Assembly (NCBI RefSeq): GCF_001625215.2 | Contig: NC_030381.2 | Coordinates: forward strand, 39,182,689 to 39,246,688 | DNA from: Daucus carota subsp. sativus | Taxonomy: Eukaryota > Streptophyta > Magnoliopsida > Apiales > Apiaceae | Length of the DNA stretch: 64,000 nucleotides | Reading direction: 5' to 3' | Shown here: positions 22,761 to 35,421 of the stretch, one piece after another | Layout: every line of letters starts with the position of its first letter | How positions within the stretch are numbered: the stretch's first letter is position 1 | Made by a program: the position numbers and the translations under genes | The notes under the pieces: generated by a model | What the model was told of the DNA's origin: nothing | Databases searched by the model: none | The model's input: only the letters and a program-made list of their open reading frames with translations

Positions 22761-23069
22761 TGTTGTGTTTGGTTGGGGAGAATGGAATGGAATGGAATGA
22801 AATGAGTAGAAAATACTTGAAACTAATAGAGTTAGGAAGAAAGTTTTGAAAAAATTTGAAGGAGTGCAAAATTGCTATGATGAGATTTGAGAAGAAATTG
22901 AGGATGGAACAGAATAGAGCATTCCATCTCAAATGGAAGGGGTGATATCTAACATATGATGTAGGGAATGGAATGGAGGAAGGAATGAAATTTCTTAAAA
23001 ATCATCCACAAGATAGTTCATTTTTCATTCCATTCCTTCCGGAATCATTCACCCCAACCAAACACAACA
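22761..23069. mobile_element. Tourist/PIF-type MITE
   Basis: The ends TGTTGTGTTTGGTTGGGG and CCCCAACCAAACACAACA are a perfect 18-bp inverted repeat. They are flanked by TAA at 22758-22760 and 23070-23072. The interior has GGAATGGAATGGAATG runs that pair with ATTCCATTCC near the other end. Confidence 0.9.
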
Positions 23070-23610
23070 TAATAGTACAACAATTTTAATAGACGATCAA
23101 AGTTTAAGCAAGATGGATACATAGCTAATACTCGTTTATTTTCCAAGCAAATATCTGTGTTGGAATTTTAAGTAGTACTGCTAGTACACACTTCGACACA
23201 TTAAATTCTGGTACAGCAAGTTAGTTGAATATAATGCGAACAGTACTCCAGTAGATATGAAGAATAAAGTGAGTACGGTACTCCGGCAGCAAATCGGAGT
23301 TTAATCCATAAATCCTTAAAATATATTTTAAGGATTAATAGAAGATGAACAGGGGAGGTTTTGATAAATCAGGATTTTTAGAAAAGAGGATAAAACTAAT
23401 AAAAATGTCTGGAGTTCTTTACAAGCTTTAAAAACTGCACTTAAGGATAATTACATATCAAGTTACATTCCTTAGAGATTAACTGGAGTACAAATAAATA
23501 AACCCCTCTCTTAATAGGAAAAAACAATTAATTACCTCCAGACTCCTGTCATGATCATCTTCACATGATATTGCATGGAACATTATGGGAATATTACACC
23601 AACTGAATTT

Positions 23611-25298
23611 TTAGGCAGAAACAAGTCCTTCATTACCAGCCAAGCTCAAATACTTGTCCTTTCTTGTATGCATAGTGCATTCAAACCCCAATGCCTTGCC
23701 AAGCTCACTTTGTACAACATTTGCAACTTCATATCTTGATCTGTCACCCTGCTTGCACAACGAGGCACCGCGAACCCTGTTGAGGAATCGGACTGTGTAG
23801 CTCGGGTCAGGATTCATCATGAAGAAAAAGGGGTCTAAACACTTTGATCCACCAGCAGTTGTGCCATGAAACATTGTCACATGAGAGTCCATTCCCACAG
23901 GGACAATATTATCACTTAATTCAGTGAACAAAGGACTTAACCTCAGTAAATAAGGTTCCCTACAAGTTGTTCCTTCAGGACAGACAACCAAGTCACCATG
24001 ATTCAACAACTCTTTCATCATCTTGCTGTCTTGATCATGGTCTCGAGTTAACCTTCCGGTTCTGATTGGGGAGATCATCTCAGACAGTCTGCTCAGGCTG
24101 TATGTGACCGCAGCAACAGGTTTCTTTAGACCGAAAGAAAGAAACAAGGGGTCTAGTAGTGTCCTATGATTACATACAAAAAGAGTTCCTTTAGGGCCAA
24201 TAATATCATGATCAGCATTATTTAAGCTGTCAGAATTCAGGAGCCTGAGTTTAATTCCTGAGAAAAATAGAACTGGAAGGGATACGTTGAGTGGTAAAAT
24301 GACTGCAATTGTGATTCTGAAGATAGAAAGAACTAAACCGAAAGGGAACCACATGAACATGGCTAAGATGGATAATGGTGTTGGCCTAAAGGCCAATCTT
24401 CCGTCATGAAATATAAGTGGCTTTGGATATCTGTCTCGCGGAAGGATACTCCAGTTCAGCTTCTCTGCTTCACTCACCATGTAAATCTCCTGTTACAGAT
24501 ACAGAAACAAGTTCATATCTGTGCATTTCCCAGGGCAATTTAAAGATACTTCAAGAGGAATTAGTTAGATTATTTACGTACCTTGCAACCCGAGAAGAGC
24601 TGATTTTGAGTTGAACAGCTGATGTTATCTAATCCAATTACAGTACTGGAGAGTTCTGCAACATCTCTGAACAATTTTGCCTCTGCACATTGAGCTCGTT
24701 TACTCGTCTCTTTTTCTTCGTATAATCCAACATAATATCCACCAATTTCTTTTAGCTCCCTTCCAACGACAACATCAACCTCCATATAGTCCCTCAAAAA
24801 ACTTTCAACCATCACTTGCGGCAACTCAGTCACACCAATTTTCTTCTTAGCCATCCTCAGAGCCGCGAAACTTTCAGCACTGACATCCTCCATGAAAAAC
24901 TTTGGCAAAACCGAGCTTCCAATTCTGAAACTTTCTTTCTTTATCCCCATGAAACACACCAAAACCATAACTTTTAAAGACATTTCCTCGCTAATCAAAC
25001 GAAGAAAAGGGTATAACAGCAAGAGAAGTAAAGCCCTAATGATGCTACCAGCTTCGAAAGCCACCAACATGAAGTATGGAAACAGTGAAGAAGATCTCAA
25101 CAAAGTTCCTTCTACATTGAAGATCAAAGTAGTCTCAGAAGATTCTGAGCACCGATGCTTAAATTGCGGAAAAGATTCAACATAAACATCACTGGCGCTA
25201 CTAATCTGAAGGCCTTTCTGTTTGTTGTAATGTTTGGGAAGAACTCGAAAGAGAATGAGGACAAATTTTATGAAAGAGAATGATTTAAAGAAAACCAT
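23611..25298 (-). CDS. Glycerol-3-phosphate acyltransferase, GPAT1/2/3-like
   Basis: Two exons join in frame on the minus strand: 25298-24582 and 24489-23611. They total 1596 bases or 531 residues. The C-terminal half carries the acyltransferase blocks NHRTLLD (HX4D), VCPEGTTCREP and IVPVGMDS. The N-terminal half is the HAD-phosphatase-like domain of land-plant sn-2 GPATs, but motif I reads FNVEGTLL, so both catalytic Asp are replaced by Asn and Glu. In cutin-type GPAT4/6/8 the phosphatase is active and yields 2-monoacylglycerol; here lysophosphatidic acid is the expected product. Hydrophobic segments (SLFPYFMLVAF, ALLLLLLYPFL, LAMFMWFPFGLVLSIF) fit ER membrane anchoring. I chose MVFFKSF at 25298 over an upstream in-frame ATG at 25475 because it gives the family's usual N terminus. 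Confidence 0.9.
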
Positions 25299-28200
25299 CT
25301 TAAGACTTAAACTGGAGGAGGTCTGGATGATTTGATACTGAAGAAATTTGATTAGCAATGTTCTATATATACAGCATTGGTGCAATTTGATGTCCCAGTG
25401 ACACAAGTGCATGCACTGTGATGCACACCTGCTAACAAAGATTAACGTGAGACTTGTAAACTGACTTATAGACATTAATTACATTCTACTTGCCTCAATA
25501 AAGTGTTTTACGATAGAAAGGCGACTCTATACGAACCGACTCCATGAAATGTCTGGTTTGACCGGTCCATCTAATATCTTAAAGTGTCTTCTTATTCGGG
25601 TGACGGAGAATCAAATTTGAGATTTTCATCGAACCTGAGTTGTGATATAATGTTGAGAACAAGTCTATCTAAAATGTTAAGATGTCAGAGAAAGGTCTCA
25701 AATATATATTATTATGCTATATTTCAATCATTTTTCAGTAACACCACAAATGTGAAACGTGTCTGCTAAATTTTTGTCATTCACTTGATCTTATAAGTAT
25801 CTATCAAACAGGGAGAGTGACACGCTGGCCCTTTAGCTCGTTCATCTAACTTTTGTGATTCGGAGTAAATAGGAAAGGATAGAGGTAGGGGAGAAATTTA
25901 ATTATGGATATGACACTGACGGAAAATAATGGACCAAAGTACGAGATGAACCCGGAAAAAAAGGCGATATTTTCGCACTCGTGGTGTTTATGCATGTTAT
26001 ATGCAAGTATAGCAATCTAAAATGTAGTTCGATACACCCTGTAATATTAAACATCGACTGCACTTTTTGAAAATCATGTTGTTACACAAATGTCGATATT
26101 TTTGTAGTGTTTATGCATGTGATATACAAGTATCATAATCTAAAATGTGGTGTAGTGATATTAAATATTAACTACATGCTTTCAAAATTGTGTTACATAA
26201 ATATCGATATTTCTGCACTCGTTAGTGTTTATGCATGTGATATACAACTATCGCAATCTAAAATGTGGTACGGCGTGTGGGGTAAACATCATCTAGGTAT
26301 GCTTAATCTAACAATTTTGACACTCTCAAACGTTTTTTTTACTGCAGGGGAGAGTCCGAATAACAGATTGGCAAATGTATCGGGCTTTTTGTTCTGACAG
26401 TGATAAAACGAGATTGATCTGTGGAGCCAATCAAACTTAAGACCCTGAAAAAACAGAGATAAAGCAGCTCTAACTTAATCCTGGTGAGCACGACACGACA
26501 CCAGGTGTCGAGACAAACACACAGCAGATTCATTTAAACACCACCTACAAGTTATAAATTCTGTATATTCACGTCAAAAAGGTAATCAATCATCTTCTCT
26601 GCCAAAAACATACCACATGAAAGCTCATTGCTCTTATTTATGACCAAATATCTCACTACTGCTCCCACTTTACAGCTGCAATAGGAATGAATATGTGCAC
26701 ATAATTATCATACAGTCCCGGGACATAGCGTAATTACGAGATTTTTTATGTGAATGCAGAAGGTCTCGCCTATGAATAACCAAGGCCTTCACGGGACTCA
26801 GGAGTCATGCAAAGGATCACGAAATACAGAGTCTACAGCCAAATAGCATGTGTAAAAATATATTGCCTTCACCAACAAATATAGACCTTTACAAAGATCT
26901 AATGGTTTCAAACATGTACATCACAACTGGAAGTTGTGGATGTATTTGCAACACATAAGCTGCTGAACTTACTGTGACCAAAAAAAAAAAAAAAAAGCTG
27001 CTGAACTTACAATTCGCGATCAGCAGAGAGCGTATTCTAATAAATCAAATACGCAGCATTGTATTACATATTCACTAGTTTTTCACCAACGAATTTGGTA
27101 ACGGGCTGAATTCAGTACCTGAATATGCATACTAAAATGTCGAATTTCGAGTCTGATATATTTACAGATGTAAGCAGGCAGCCATGGGAGAGTGCTTGCT
27201 TGTGATGTTCTTGCTATTTGCCATTTATGGCATACAGCAAGTGTACAAGTTTTTTTATCTACTTAAACTACTAACTGTAGGGACCTTTTTCAAAAAGGAT
27301 TGTGCTCTTTTTAAGCTTCACGGGATGGAATCACACTAGATCTCAGTTTGTCAAGTTTGACTCTAAAATGGTGAAGAAATATACAAGTCTGTAGCATACA
27401 GGAAGAAGTAACAATCACCAACAACTCAGTAATCAATTGAAATACCCACTTATCTGTACATCTACATAAATACATTATCGGTTGATGGAATGGTGTTTAC
27501 CCTCGGGTTTCTGGTGCAATGGGATATAAGAATATCTGCAACATTGAAACCAGATAGTAAGAATTACTGTGACATTGATGGAAGCATGCAATTAAGAAGA
27601 TTCATCACAGACACTAGGAAACCGTAAAACTAGTCAAAGATAAATTAACCAAGCAACTTTGATGGTTTTCCACCATTTTGTTTGTGCAAAGAACAGCATT
27701 CGGGAGTCGAGACTGTAGTAAAAAGCATTATTCAAGACTGTGTATTTAAAAAGATAAGATGTTGAATGCAGATAGTATGTGGTCCATCTTACATGTGCTG
27801 TGGCACTACGAATTTATCAGGACATAAATCGATAATCCTTGTTACATAGCAAGGGTATCAAACAAATATTTAATAAATCTTGTGAAGGACAGTGAACTGG
27901 ATGCAGAAACAAATGTCAATTTTATCTTGAAGACAATGAACTGGATGAAGAAAGAAATGTCATTTCTATTTAAAATCTGTACTGATACGGATGGCAGAAA
28001 GTATTAAATTTCATTTATTTTCACTCCGTTCATCTACTTGCAACCAAACATAGGGTTAGCTAGACAACTGGAATGCACACTCAGTTGGTGCAACCACATG
28101 CATCAACAATATATAAAATAAATGTCTTCAGTAAGCTAGTGCTCAGTAGATCAATAAAGTAGCACCAAGCAGAGTAATATACAAAGATCCCCATTCAAAT

Positions 28201-28463
28201 TTGACCAAATCAATCTTACTAATATCATTGACATAATTCGCAACAATCAACAAAAAGCAAACCTGGATTTATGATTATTTCTAATTTGATATGAACTAAC
28301 TGTATTAGGATAAACTCATATCTGTTTCTCTAAAGTGCCAGAGGGTTTTACACGTGACATACAATGAGAAGAATATCAATGAAAAATCTCGAGTGAACTC
28401 ACAAGGTGGAGCACATTACTAGTGTATGTGTCTCGCCAATTTTATCACTTTTCACACATAAAA
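25299..28463. other. Intergenic region between GPAT and the small membrane protein
   Basis: The GPAT promoter probably lies just above 25298, with a TATATATA run at about 25364-25371. A tandem repeat lies at 25966-26275 and a tiny A-tailed insertion at 26973-26994. The stretch from about 26600 to 28463 may contain the 3' UTR of the minus-strand gene, possibly with a UTR intron: a donor-like GTGAGT near 28402 and an acceptor-like TTGCAG near 27539, both on the minus strand. I see no further coding region. Confidence 0.45.
25966..26275. repeat. Tandem repeat, ~120-bp unit, about 2.6 copies
   Basis: Three copies of a unit with GTTTATGCATG, then ATATACAAGTATC, then AATCTAAAATGT begin near 25985, 26108 and 26226. 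Between them a segment with ATCGATATTT and TGCACTCGT is also repeated. It could be a mini-satellite or part of a decayed element. A 96-residue open frame crossing it is not credible as a gene. Confidence 0.75.
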
Positions 28464-30841
28464 CTATCCAGAACCTCCACCAGCTTTATCATACAATCTG
28501 GAACACAAATCAGTAACATTTATTAGAACTTGCCTTACATGAACTGCTAAAGACTGGCCTGATGAATGCTATAAAACCATTCAAGAGCCCAAGGGAAGGT
28601 ACGTTAATGAATATACCAAAATAAATCCATTTAAAAATTGATTTCTCAGCATATCTCATTTAAGTAGTATATAAATATATGTGTGCGCGCACGCGTGTAA
28701 AGAGTTTTAATTGTAGCATCTACCTTAAAGTACTTCATAGCAAAATTTCGTTGATTTTAGACAAATACTTAATTTCCAGATTCAGATATTTGCAAATCAG
28801 CTTCACAAGTAAAATGAACCTATTCTTGTGGAAAGGAGTTGACTATGGAATTTTGACATATCACTAATGAATAGTAACAAATGCTTGTCACAATGTCCAA
28901 CAAAAAGGTTTTGGCCTTTGTCATTGTGCAAATTAATTTTCCAAATGGCTGTTTTGTCGCAGTTGACAGGAACTAACGTCCTTCATAGATTAACATAGCC
29001 AAAACAGTGAAAAAGAGATAAACAAGACAATAAGACTGACTTGGGAAGTATGGAACTCGGTGCACTGCCCCCACTTATAGGGGTGCTGTTGAAGAAGCGA
29101 ACTGATATCAAGTCGTGTGCTGCTGCAGCTGGCTCAGGAGATCCCTTGAAGCTAGCACTTGAAGTGTGCTTTGATAAAATGCCTGCAACATAAACATAAA
29201 GGACAATATTTTTTGCTACACAATGAAGGGAGTTTTGGTTTCGATCTATTCCTGGAAAAATTAACTAAGCAGCTCTTGTAATAGGACCTAATCATGCACT
29301 GGCATTTCTTAACTCTCCCAATGAGAAGTATGTTTGGGCAACTGGATAATAATCACACTGTTTTGCTAATAATATTAGGTTTAGGAAAGGTACAGGTGTT
29401 CATGTAGACTTGATCACTGATAGCAGCATCTATAAGATGGCCAAACATATTTAATTATGACTGGAAAAGATGAAGACAGATTCAAACTAAATCACATAAT
29501 CGTCAACAGTTCATCCGTCCTGGTTTATCTATGATGGTTAGCTTTGAACCATTAGGAAATTTTATTGATGTCAATGCTTATGTCAAAATTGTCCATCACA
29601 ATGATTCGTAGAAATTTTATTGGTCAACATTTATGTATCTCTGCATACACAGTCGAAAGGGACACTTTTTATCAAGTGCATTAAGAAAAGTCACTTTTAA
29701 AAATCAGCTTACACTTTGCTGGTAAAACAATGTGGGAGATAAATAAGACTTCTTGATTAGCTACTTCTTCCCAAGAAATTGAAATGGAGATAGTATATAT
29801 GCTTGGCATGGTTTCAGCTTTCAAGATTACAAAGCAATGTAAGAAAACAAAGATACCAGCTCCTTTAACAGGGAAGTCCTTCAACATTTACACACACTAA
29901 AGTTCAACTAGATAACTAATCATAATTTAGAAAGTAAAACATTGGGCGACAAGAGTACATATACAAATGCATACTGATGAGCTATAGATGTCACCTATAT
30001 AATCTATAAATTGAACGCAGCTCGGCTTGAGCATCTATACAGAAAACTTTTGCTACCATGCTTAAATATAAACATGAATTAAATCAGATAAGCGGATTTA
30101 GATAGCTTAAAGAAGTGAAACCCATGAGTGAAATTCAGGACAACACGACATTCCATTCCCAACGAAATAGTTAATAGTTAATCAAGTATACATATATGCA
30201 CATGTGAGAAGGAGATTACAACTAAGAGTGCACATAAACGAAAAGATTCGAAACATATGAACTGAAGAAATAAGATTAATACCTTGAAAGAGAATAACAA
30301 TAAAAAGGAGAAGTGTAGCCACCATGGCAGCTAGCCTACCGATCAACGATGACGATGATGAAGAAGATGGCGATGCTATCTTGGTTTTCATTTCCCTAAG
30401 TGCCTTGATGCGTTTAATCCTTGCACGCCTCTTCTTAGCAAGATCAGAAATTTCCGTAATTAACTTTAAATCTGAGACATCCAGTGTTGGACCTTTGGGA
30501 GGTCGAGGGGGTCTAGAGGCCTTTCGAAAAGAATTTTTCCTTTTCTCTTTTATGTTCTTTTTCTCTGTAACAGGCAGCTGTTCTATGCCTTGTTCTAAAT
30601 GTTTGTCTGTTAAAGAATCTTTATTTTCATACAAAGCCTGATTAGAATTTCCTGACATGTTATAGGTGCTCGAACTACACTCATCCTTGCCATATCCCTC
30701 AAAACCCAAAATATCAGTCCTAAGTCTACCAAACACACTTCTTGCTGACTTGTTGGATGAAATGCTTCCGCTACTCAGCTCATCTTCGCTGCCTGTTCCT
30801 CCACTCTCAAGGTCTCTGTCTTCCAAGGCACTATGATCCAT
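28464..30841 (-). CDS. Small single-pass membrane protein, function unknown
   Basis: Three exons join in frame on the minus strand: 30841-30283, 29182-29041 and 28497-28464. They total 735 bases or 244 residues. The first 165 residues are hydrophilic, with an acidic Ser-rich start (LESGGTGSEDELSSG), a basic Pro-rich stretch (KASRPPRPPKGPTL) and a basic helix (AKKRRARIKRIKALREMK). A single hydrophobic segment follows (IGRLAAMVATLLLFIVILF). The tail after it is Ser/Ala-rich and ends YDKAGGGSG. Codon structure and splice sites make it a real gene, but I recognise no domain. A leader exon probably begins near 31370, with an acceptor at about 30872. The last exon codes for only 11 residues, so the C terminus is less certain than the rest. 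Confidence 0.72.
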
Positions 30842-32976
30842 TTAATTTCCTCAAAAATGAAAACACCAAAGAGTCCTGCAATGTAAGCAAGATTAATCTA
30901 TCAAATAATTACCTAGAAATCCACAACAAATAAACCTCACTAAAGCGACACCCCTCCCGAAAACAAATTGCTAAAAAACTTCTTCTACACACTTGTAGCA
31001 GCACAGGCTTAATTCCTGAGAAAATCGCCCAAATTTCGGAACATTGCCAAGTATAATCCATACAGTATGTATCTATTTGACTGAAAGGTGGACTAGAAAA
31101 ACTCTAAGAAAATGTAAATTATACAATGCCTGAAAGCTTAGATTGTCAAAATGATACTTCTATTGCAGAATCATAAACTATAACAACAAAATGAAGCAAG
31201 TGATAGGATGACACGTACAAAATTTAAGTGCAAAGAAATAAAAAAATAAAAATAATAAATAAGTAAAGGCCTTGCCTAGTAAATATAATTAAGAAAAACT
31301 CAGCCCGGTTCTGTAAGGTGATCGTTGAGACCGGAAGAATCTAGGGAAGCCCAGTTTAGATGGCGGAGAAGAACATCAACAGAGGTGCTTTGTGCGTGAG
31401 TTTTGTCCGAACCAACAGGGGCGGGTGATGAAATTTGGTTATATTATACTACAATTTGCAACTCTTGTGATGGATGAAGATGGCGGAGCTGCACATATGA
31501 CACGCTGGCTTGCTAGTCAATCATTTGTCTTTTCTTGTCTTTTTTCTCCGAAACAACAGCGATATTTTTTATGTAATTTTGGACAATATTTTTAATCTCG
31601 AAATGAAAAACTAGTATACTTTATTTATTTGTTTTGCTTCTTGACTGAAATTATTATAATGTGTCAGACAAATAACTGATTTTAATTAAATGACTCATGT
31701 TTATATAGATTTTATTATTATTAGTACTCAATAATCAATTTAGAAGATTTTAAAAAGATTATCATTTCAGCACTATTTAATGTGAGTAGAAATATTAGCT
31801 GGCTTCTAGATTATTTCACAGGATATATTATACTAGTATTATTATATTATATTTAAAGAAAAGAGACATTGTTTTAAAGATGTACTACCAATCAGGTGGG
31901 TAAGACGGCTGTTTATTTTGAATATAATTTTATTTCAGCAAATCAGTAATCGACATGCTTCAGAAACAGCAATTATAATATTATGATGACCACCTGCGAT
32001 TTTTATATTTATATAATAACAAGCAAACCGGTGGCTTATTCAAGAATGAATAAACCATTGGCGGCAGCAGCAGCAACTGCCCATCTTTATCCGCTCCACA
32101 CGTAGGGTGGATAAAATTATCCGATAATATCTCATAGTCTATACTGCCAAAATGATATATTTTGAAGCACCAAATGCTCACTCGATGTCCAGTGCGTTCC
32201 CTTAACCGGAAGTCTGGAACACAAAGAAGCCTGTATGACCTTAAGATATTGCCAACTCTGAGTAAATTGTTCATACATAACTAGATCCAGCCGAGTATAA
32301 GCAAAACAAAACGACCACTTACAATCCAGACAGAATAACCGGTTTCGTTTGGTGCATAATAAAAAGATCGCATGAAACCAAAAACAAGTCAATGAAGGTG
32401 CACTAGAAGGCAAGCATAAACCATGTCTCTTGCTGTAGTTCAAATCTATTCACTACTAAAATAACAAATAAATAAATGAAGTTCAAAAGGCACACAGGCC
32501 AAAATGTAGCATCCAACATCCTTCCCATCATCAGCTTCTTAAACATAACATCATAGCTACTATTTCACATACTTACCTAAGATTAGGGGCTCTCCTATAA
32601 CATGACTCGTATCCGACCAGGAGTTGAACCCTGAAAATTTTTGGAGTAAATATTTAACAAATTTGCAAAACCCACAAAATAATCTCTGCTAATTACCACT
32701 ACGAAAAGAAAATGGCTTAATTAAAAGCAGTAGCACTGCTATGATAAAATGCATCTTTATATTGCATATGGCATTCAAAAATTTCCCTATGCATTTTCGG
32801 CCTCTTCCTAAGCACTACTCTGAAAAAACATATCATGGGGCATAGATTTTGCCTGGTAAGTGAGATAATTTAAATAACGCATACCTAATGCTTAAGTTGA
32901 ACAAATACCAGAACAATCCAAGTAACATAGCTTGAAATACGAGACAACTCACCTAACTTAAATCCAATATACTGAT
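30842..32976. other. Leader region and intergenic DNA
   Basis: 30842-31390 probably holds the 5' UTR and promoter of the small membrane protein gene on the minus strand. From about 31600 to 32976 the DNA is AT-rich and includes the likely 3' UTR of the zinc-knuckle gene. Short open frames here lack codon or family support. Confidence 0.45.
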
Positions 32977-35399
32977 TCAGTATCGATTATATGCTTTTCC
33001 AAACTCTTCGTGCCTCTGTCGTTGATAGTCACCATAAGCATCATGGGACCTTGAAGGAGGGAAAGTTTCTACAGAGTTTTGGTACCTGCCTCTAGATTCT
33101 GGTGCTAAATTCCCTCCATAATGAGCACTTGCCTCATAACCGTCAAAATCAGAATAACCAGGCTGTCTGTAACCAGCATACCTTGAATTGGACAACTGCT
33201 CGACTGCCCTTTCTTGCTTCCTTTGGGTGTTGAGGTGAAGAAACTCTTCCCACTGTTTGGCATGCATTTCCCTCAAATTAGCCATCCTCTTTGTAAAACT
33301 TTCCCTCATCTCCCTAACAGCCTAGATTGATAGACACGAGGCAGATAGTGCAACAATAGAATCAGCCAAACAAAAGAAAATAACAGAAATCAAAATTTAT
33401 ATATATGGCTATGTCCGTCCCATGAATGATTAGGAAGTTTTTGGTTTGTTTGATGATGTGTGGGTGTCTGAGGAGAGAAATATTCGAATATGATGTTTAG
33501 TGCCTACAAAATGTCAATTAAAATTTAAGGTGTGTCAAATCAGCATGAGTTATGAGTTAGACATTCCTACCTCACGATGCTTGTAGTTTTCTTCATCTTC
33601 TTCCTTGTCACGAATTCTACCAAGATCTGTGGCATCCCTATTATATTCCAACTCTAATTCTTCTAACGTCCGGGGAAACATAGGATAATCCATCTTATTG
33701 CTAGTTTTCAAGTCAGATCCACGTCTCTCTGTATCCCACCCATCTGTTTGGTATCCTCCCCTGTTCTGATTATGACCATCATATGATTTATAGGAAGTCC
33801 CCTTGTACGGAGGATGCCCTGGAGACTTTGAATGGCTTGAACGACCTCTCGCTCCATCAATAACATAAGCTTCACCAAAGGAAGAGTGGGTTAAGCACAT
33901 CTAAGTATAGTGTCTAATGATGCCGGCTTTAACTAGGTATGCTATCTTATGATTTTATTGTAAACCAAAACGAGTCTGAATTTGCTTTCAGTATATTACT
34001 GTCTGTGCAGAAAACCCGTTGAAATGGACATACCCAATATAGTTACTGCCGAATCGAACACATAATGCTTGAAGATAAGAACTTACCTCTCGCTGCAAAC
34101 ACAATGATAAGCAGCAACCAAATTATTACAATAATGAGCGCAATTTATAACGAAAAGGAAAAAGTGTAGCCAAAATAGAACGGTTGAAGATCTTAGAGAC
34201 CTTATACTACAAGCATGGATCACCATGTCTACATGGATGCCGTACATATATCCTGCACAATCCCTACCTTTTGGAGAAGACCTTGATAACTTTTTCAAAT
34301 CCTCGCGTACATCATCTTCCACTGCCTTCTCTTGTTTGCCAAATCTCTGTTGGAACAGAGATGCAGTTTGAGGACTGTGATTAGACCTTTGCGAATCAGA
34401 GCGTGTAAACCGAGTTGCAACAGGACTCCTCTCTGGCGACTTGGATCTGGCCACGTGAGAACTAGAACTATCTTTTTTGTTACCCTCTTCTTTAACTTTA
34501 TGCACAGCATCCACACCTTTGGCTAATATCAACCTATCTTTGCCACTTACAATAATAAACTTCTCCTCTACTTTTATTTTACAACCAATATCCTTTTCTA
34601 TCCCATTAATCACCTTCTGTGAAAATAAGGCTTTCACATGTTGTTCTCTTGCAGGAACTCTTTCAAAGAAATCTTGAGACTTGCGATTAGCTCCAAGAGT
34701 AGATGGACAACCCTGTAAAAATATCAAAAGATAAAATTATCCAGATAAAGTTTAAGTTAAGATACAATGAACATCATGCCAACCAAAAATCTATTAATGT
34801 GTTCACAACAACACTATAATTACATCATAACTATCAAAAGGAGGGGAGAAGGCTCACTATATAATAACCAGATATTGCAATGACAACCTCAAACAATAAT
34901 TAACCCATACACCAAGCAACAGCATACATGAGCAAATTTTAAAGCATTCAGCTTTCAGCAATCTGAAACCCCATATTCAAATATCACACAAAGTAGATTT
35001 CTTATAACTTTTACCGACACTCTTTAGCTTTATGATCTGTGGTTGAATAATATATAATCAAGGACATTTATTCGAATGCACTTAGCCTTAAAGTACCTGA
35101 GTGAAGTGGCCTGATTCTCCACATATCTTACAAATCATCTCTTCTTCCTTCCTTTTCTTCCAGTTCCGTTCAGTAGCTTTTGACTTAGCCTCCCAAACCT
35201 TAGCCTCTCGGCTAGTAAAATCAGTTGGGACAGCATTAGGATCTCGAGGTTCCTCCTCCTCATCGGAACCAGCATGAGATCTTTTATTTCCTTTTGGTAC
35301 ATCTTGTGCACGAACATTACTAAGTACTGGAGGTCCAGTGTACTCTTTATAAAGTTCACTAAAGTCATCATCAATGTCTGAACCTTCTCTATTATCCAT
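32977..35399 (-). CDS. CCHC zinc-knuckle RNA-binding-type protein
   Basis: Exons on the minus strand: 35399-35097, 34712-34268, 33851-33571 and 33321-32977, giving 1374 bases or 457 residues in one frame. A single CCHC knuckle (CKICGESGHFTQGC, C-X2-C-X4-H-X4-C) is split by intron 1. Next is a conserved region that resembles a KH-like fold (HVKALFSQKVINGIEKDIGC). A Ser/Arg-rich part (ARSKSPERSPVATR) and a Tyr/Gly/Arg-rich tail ending FGKAYNRY follow. This composition fits a nuclear RNA-binding or splicing-related protein. It resembles the zinc-knuckle gene I recall as At3g62330. The start of exon 3 is uncertain because of a possible 6-base exon near 34085. Confidence 0.82.
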
Positions 35400-35421
35400 T
35401 ACCGAGTTTCAAGGAACTTTA

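Noticed and set aside
26107-26397. 96-residue open frame
   Set aside because: It runs across the tandem repeat and repeats the same peptide by default; there is no codon or family support.
31360-31428. Short ATG frame on the + strand starting MAEKNINRG
   Set aside because: Only 22 codons, and it is antisense to the likely leader of the small membrane protein gene.
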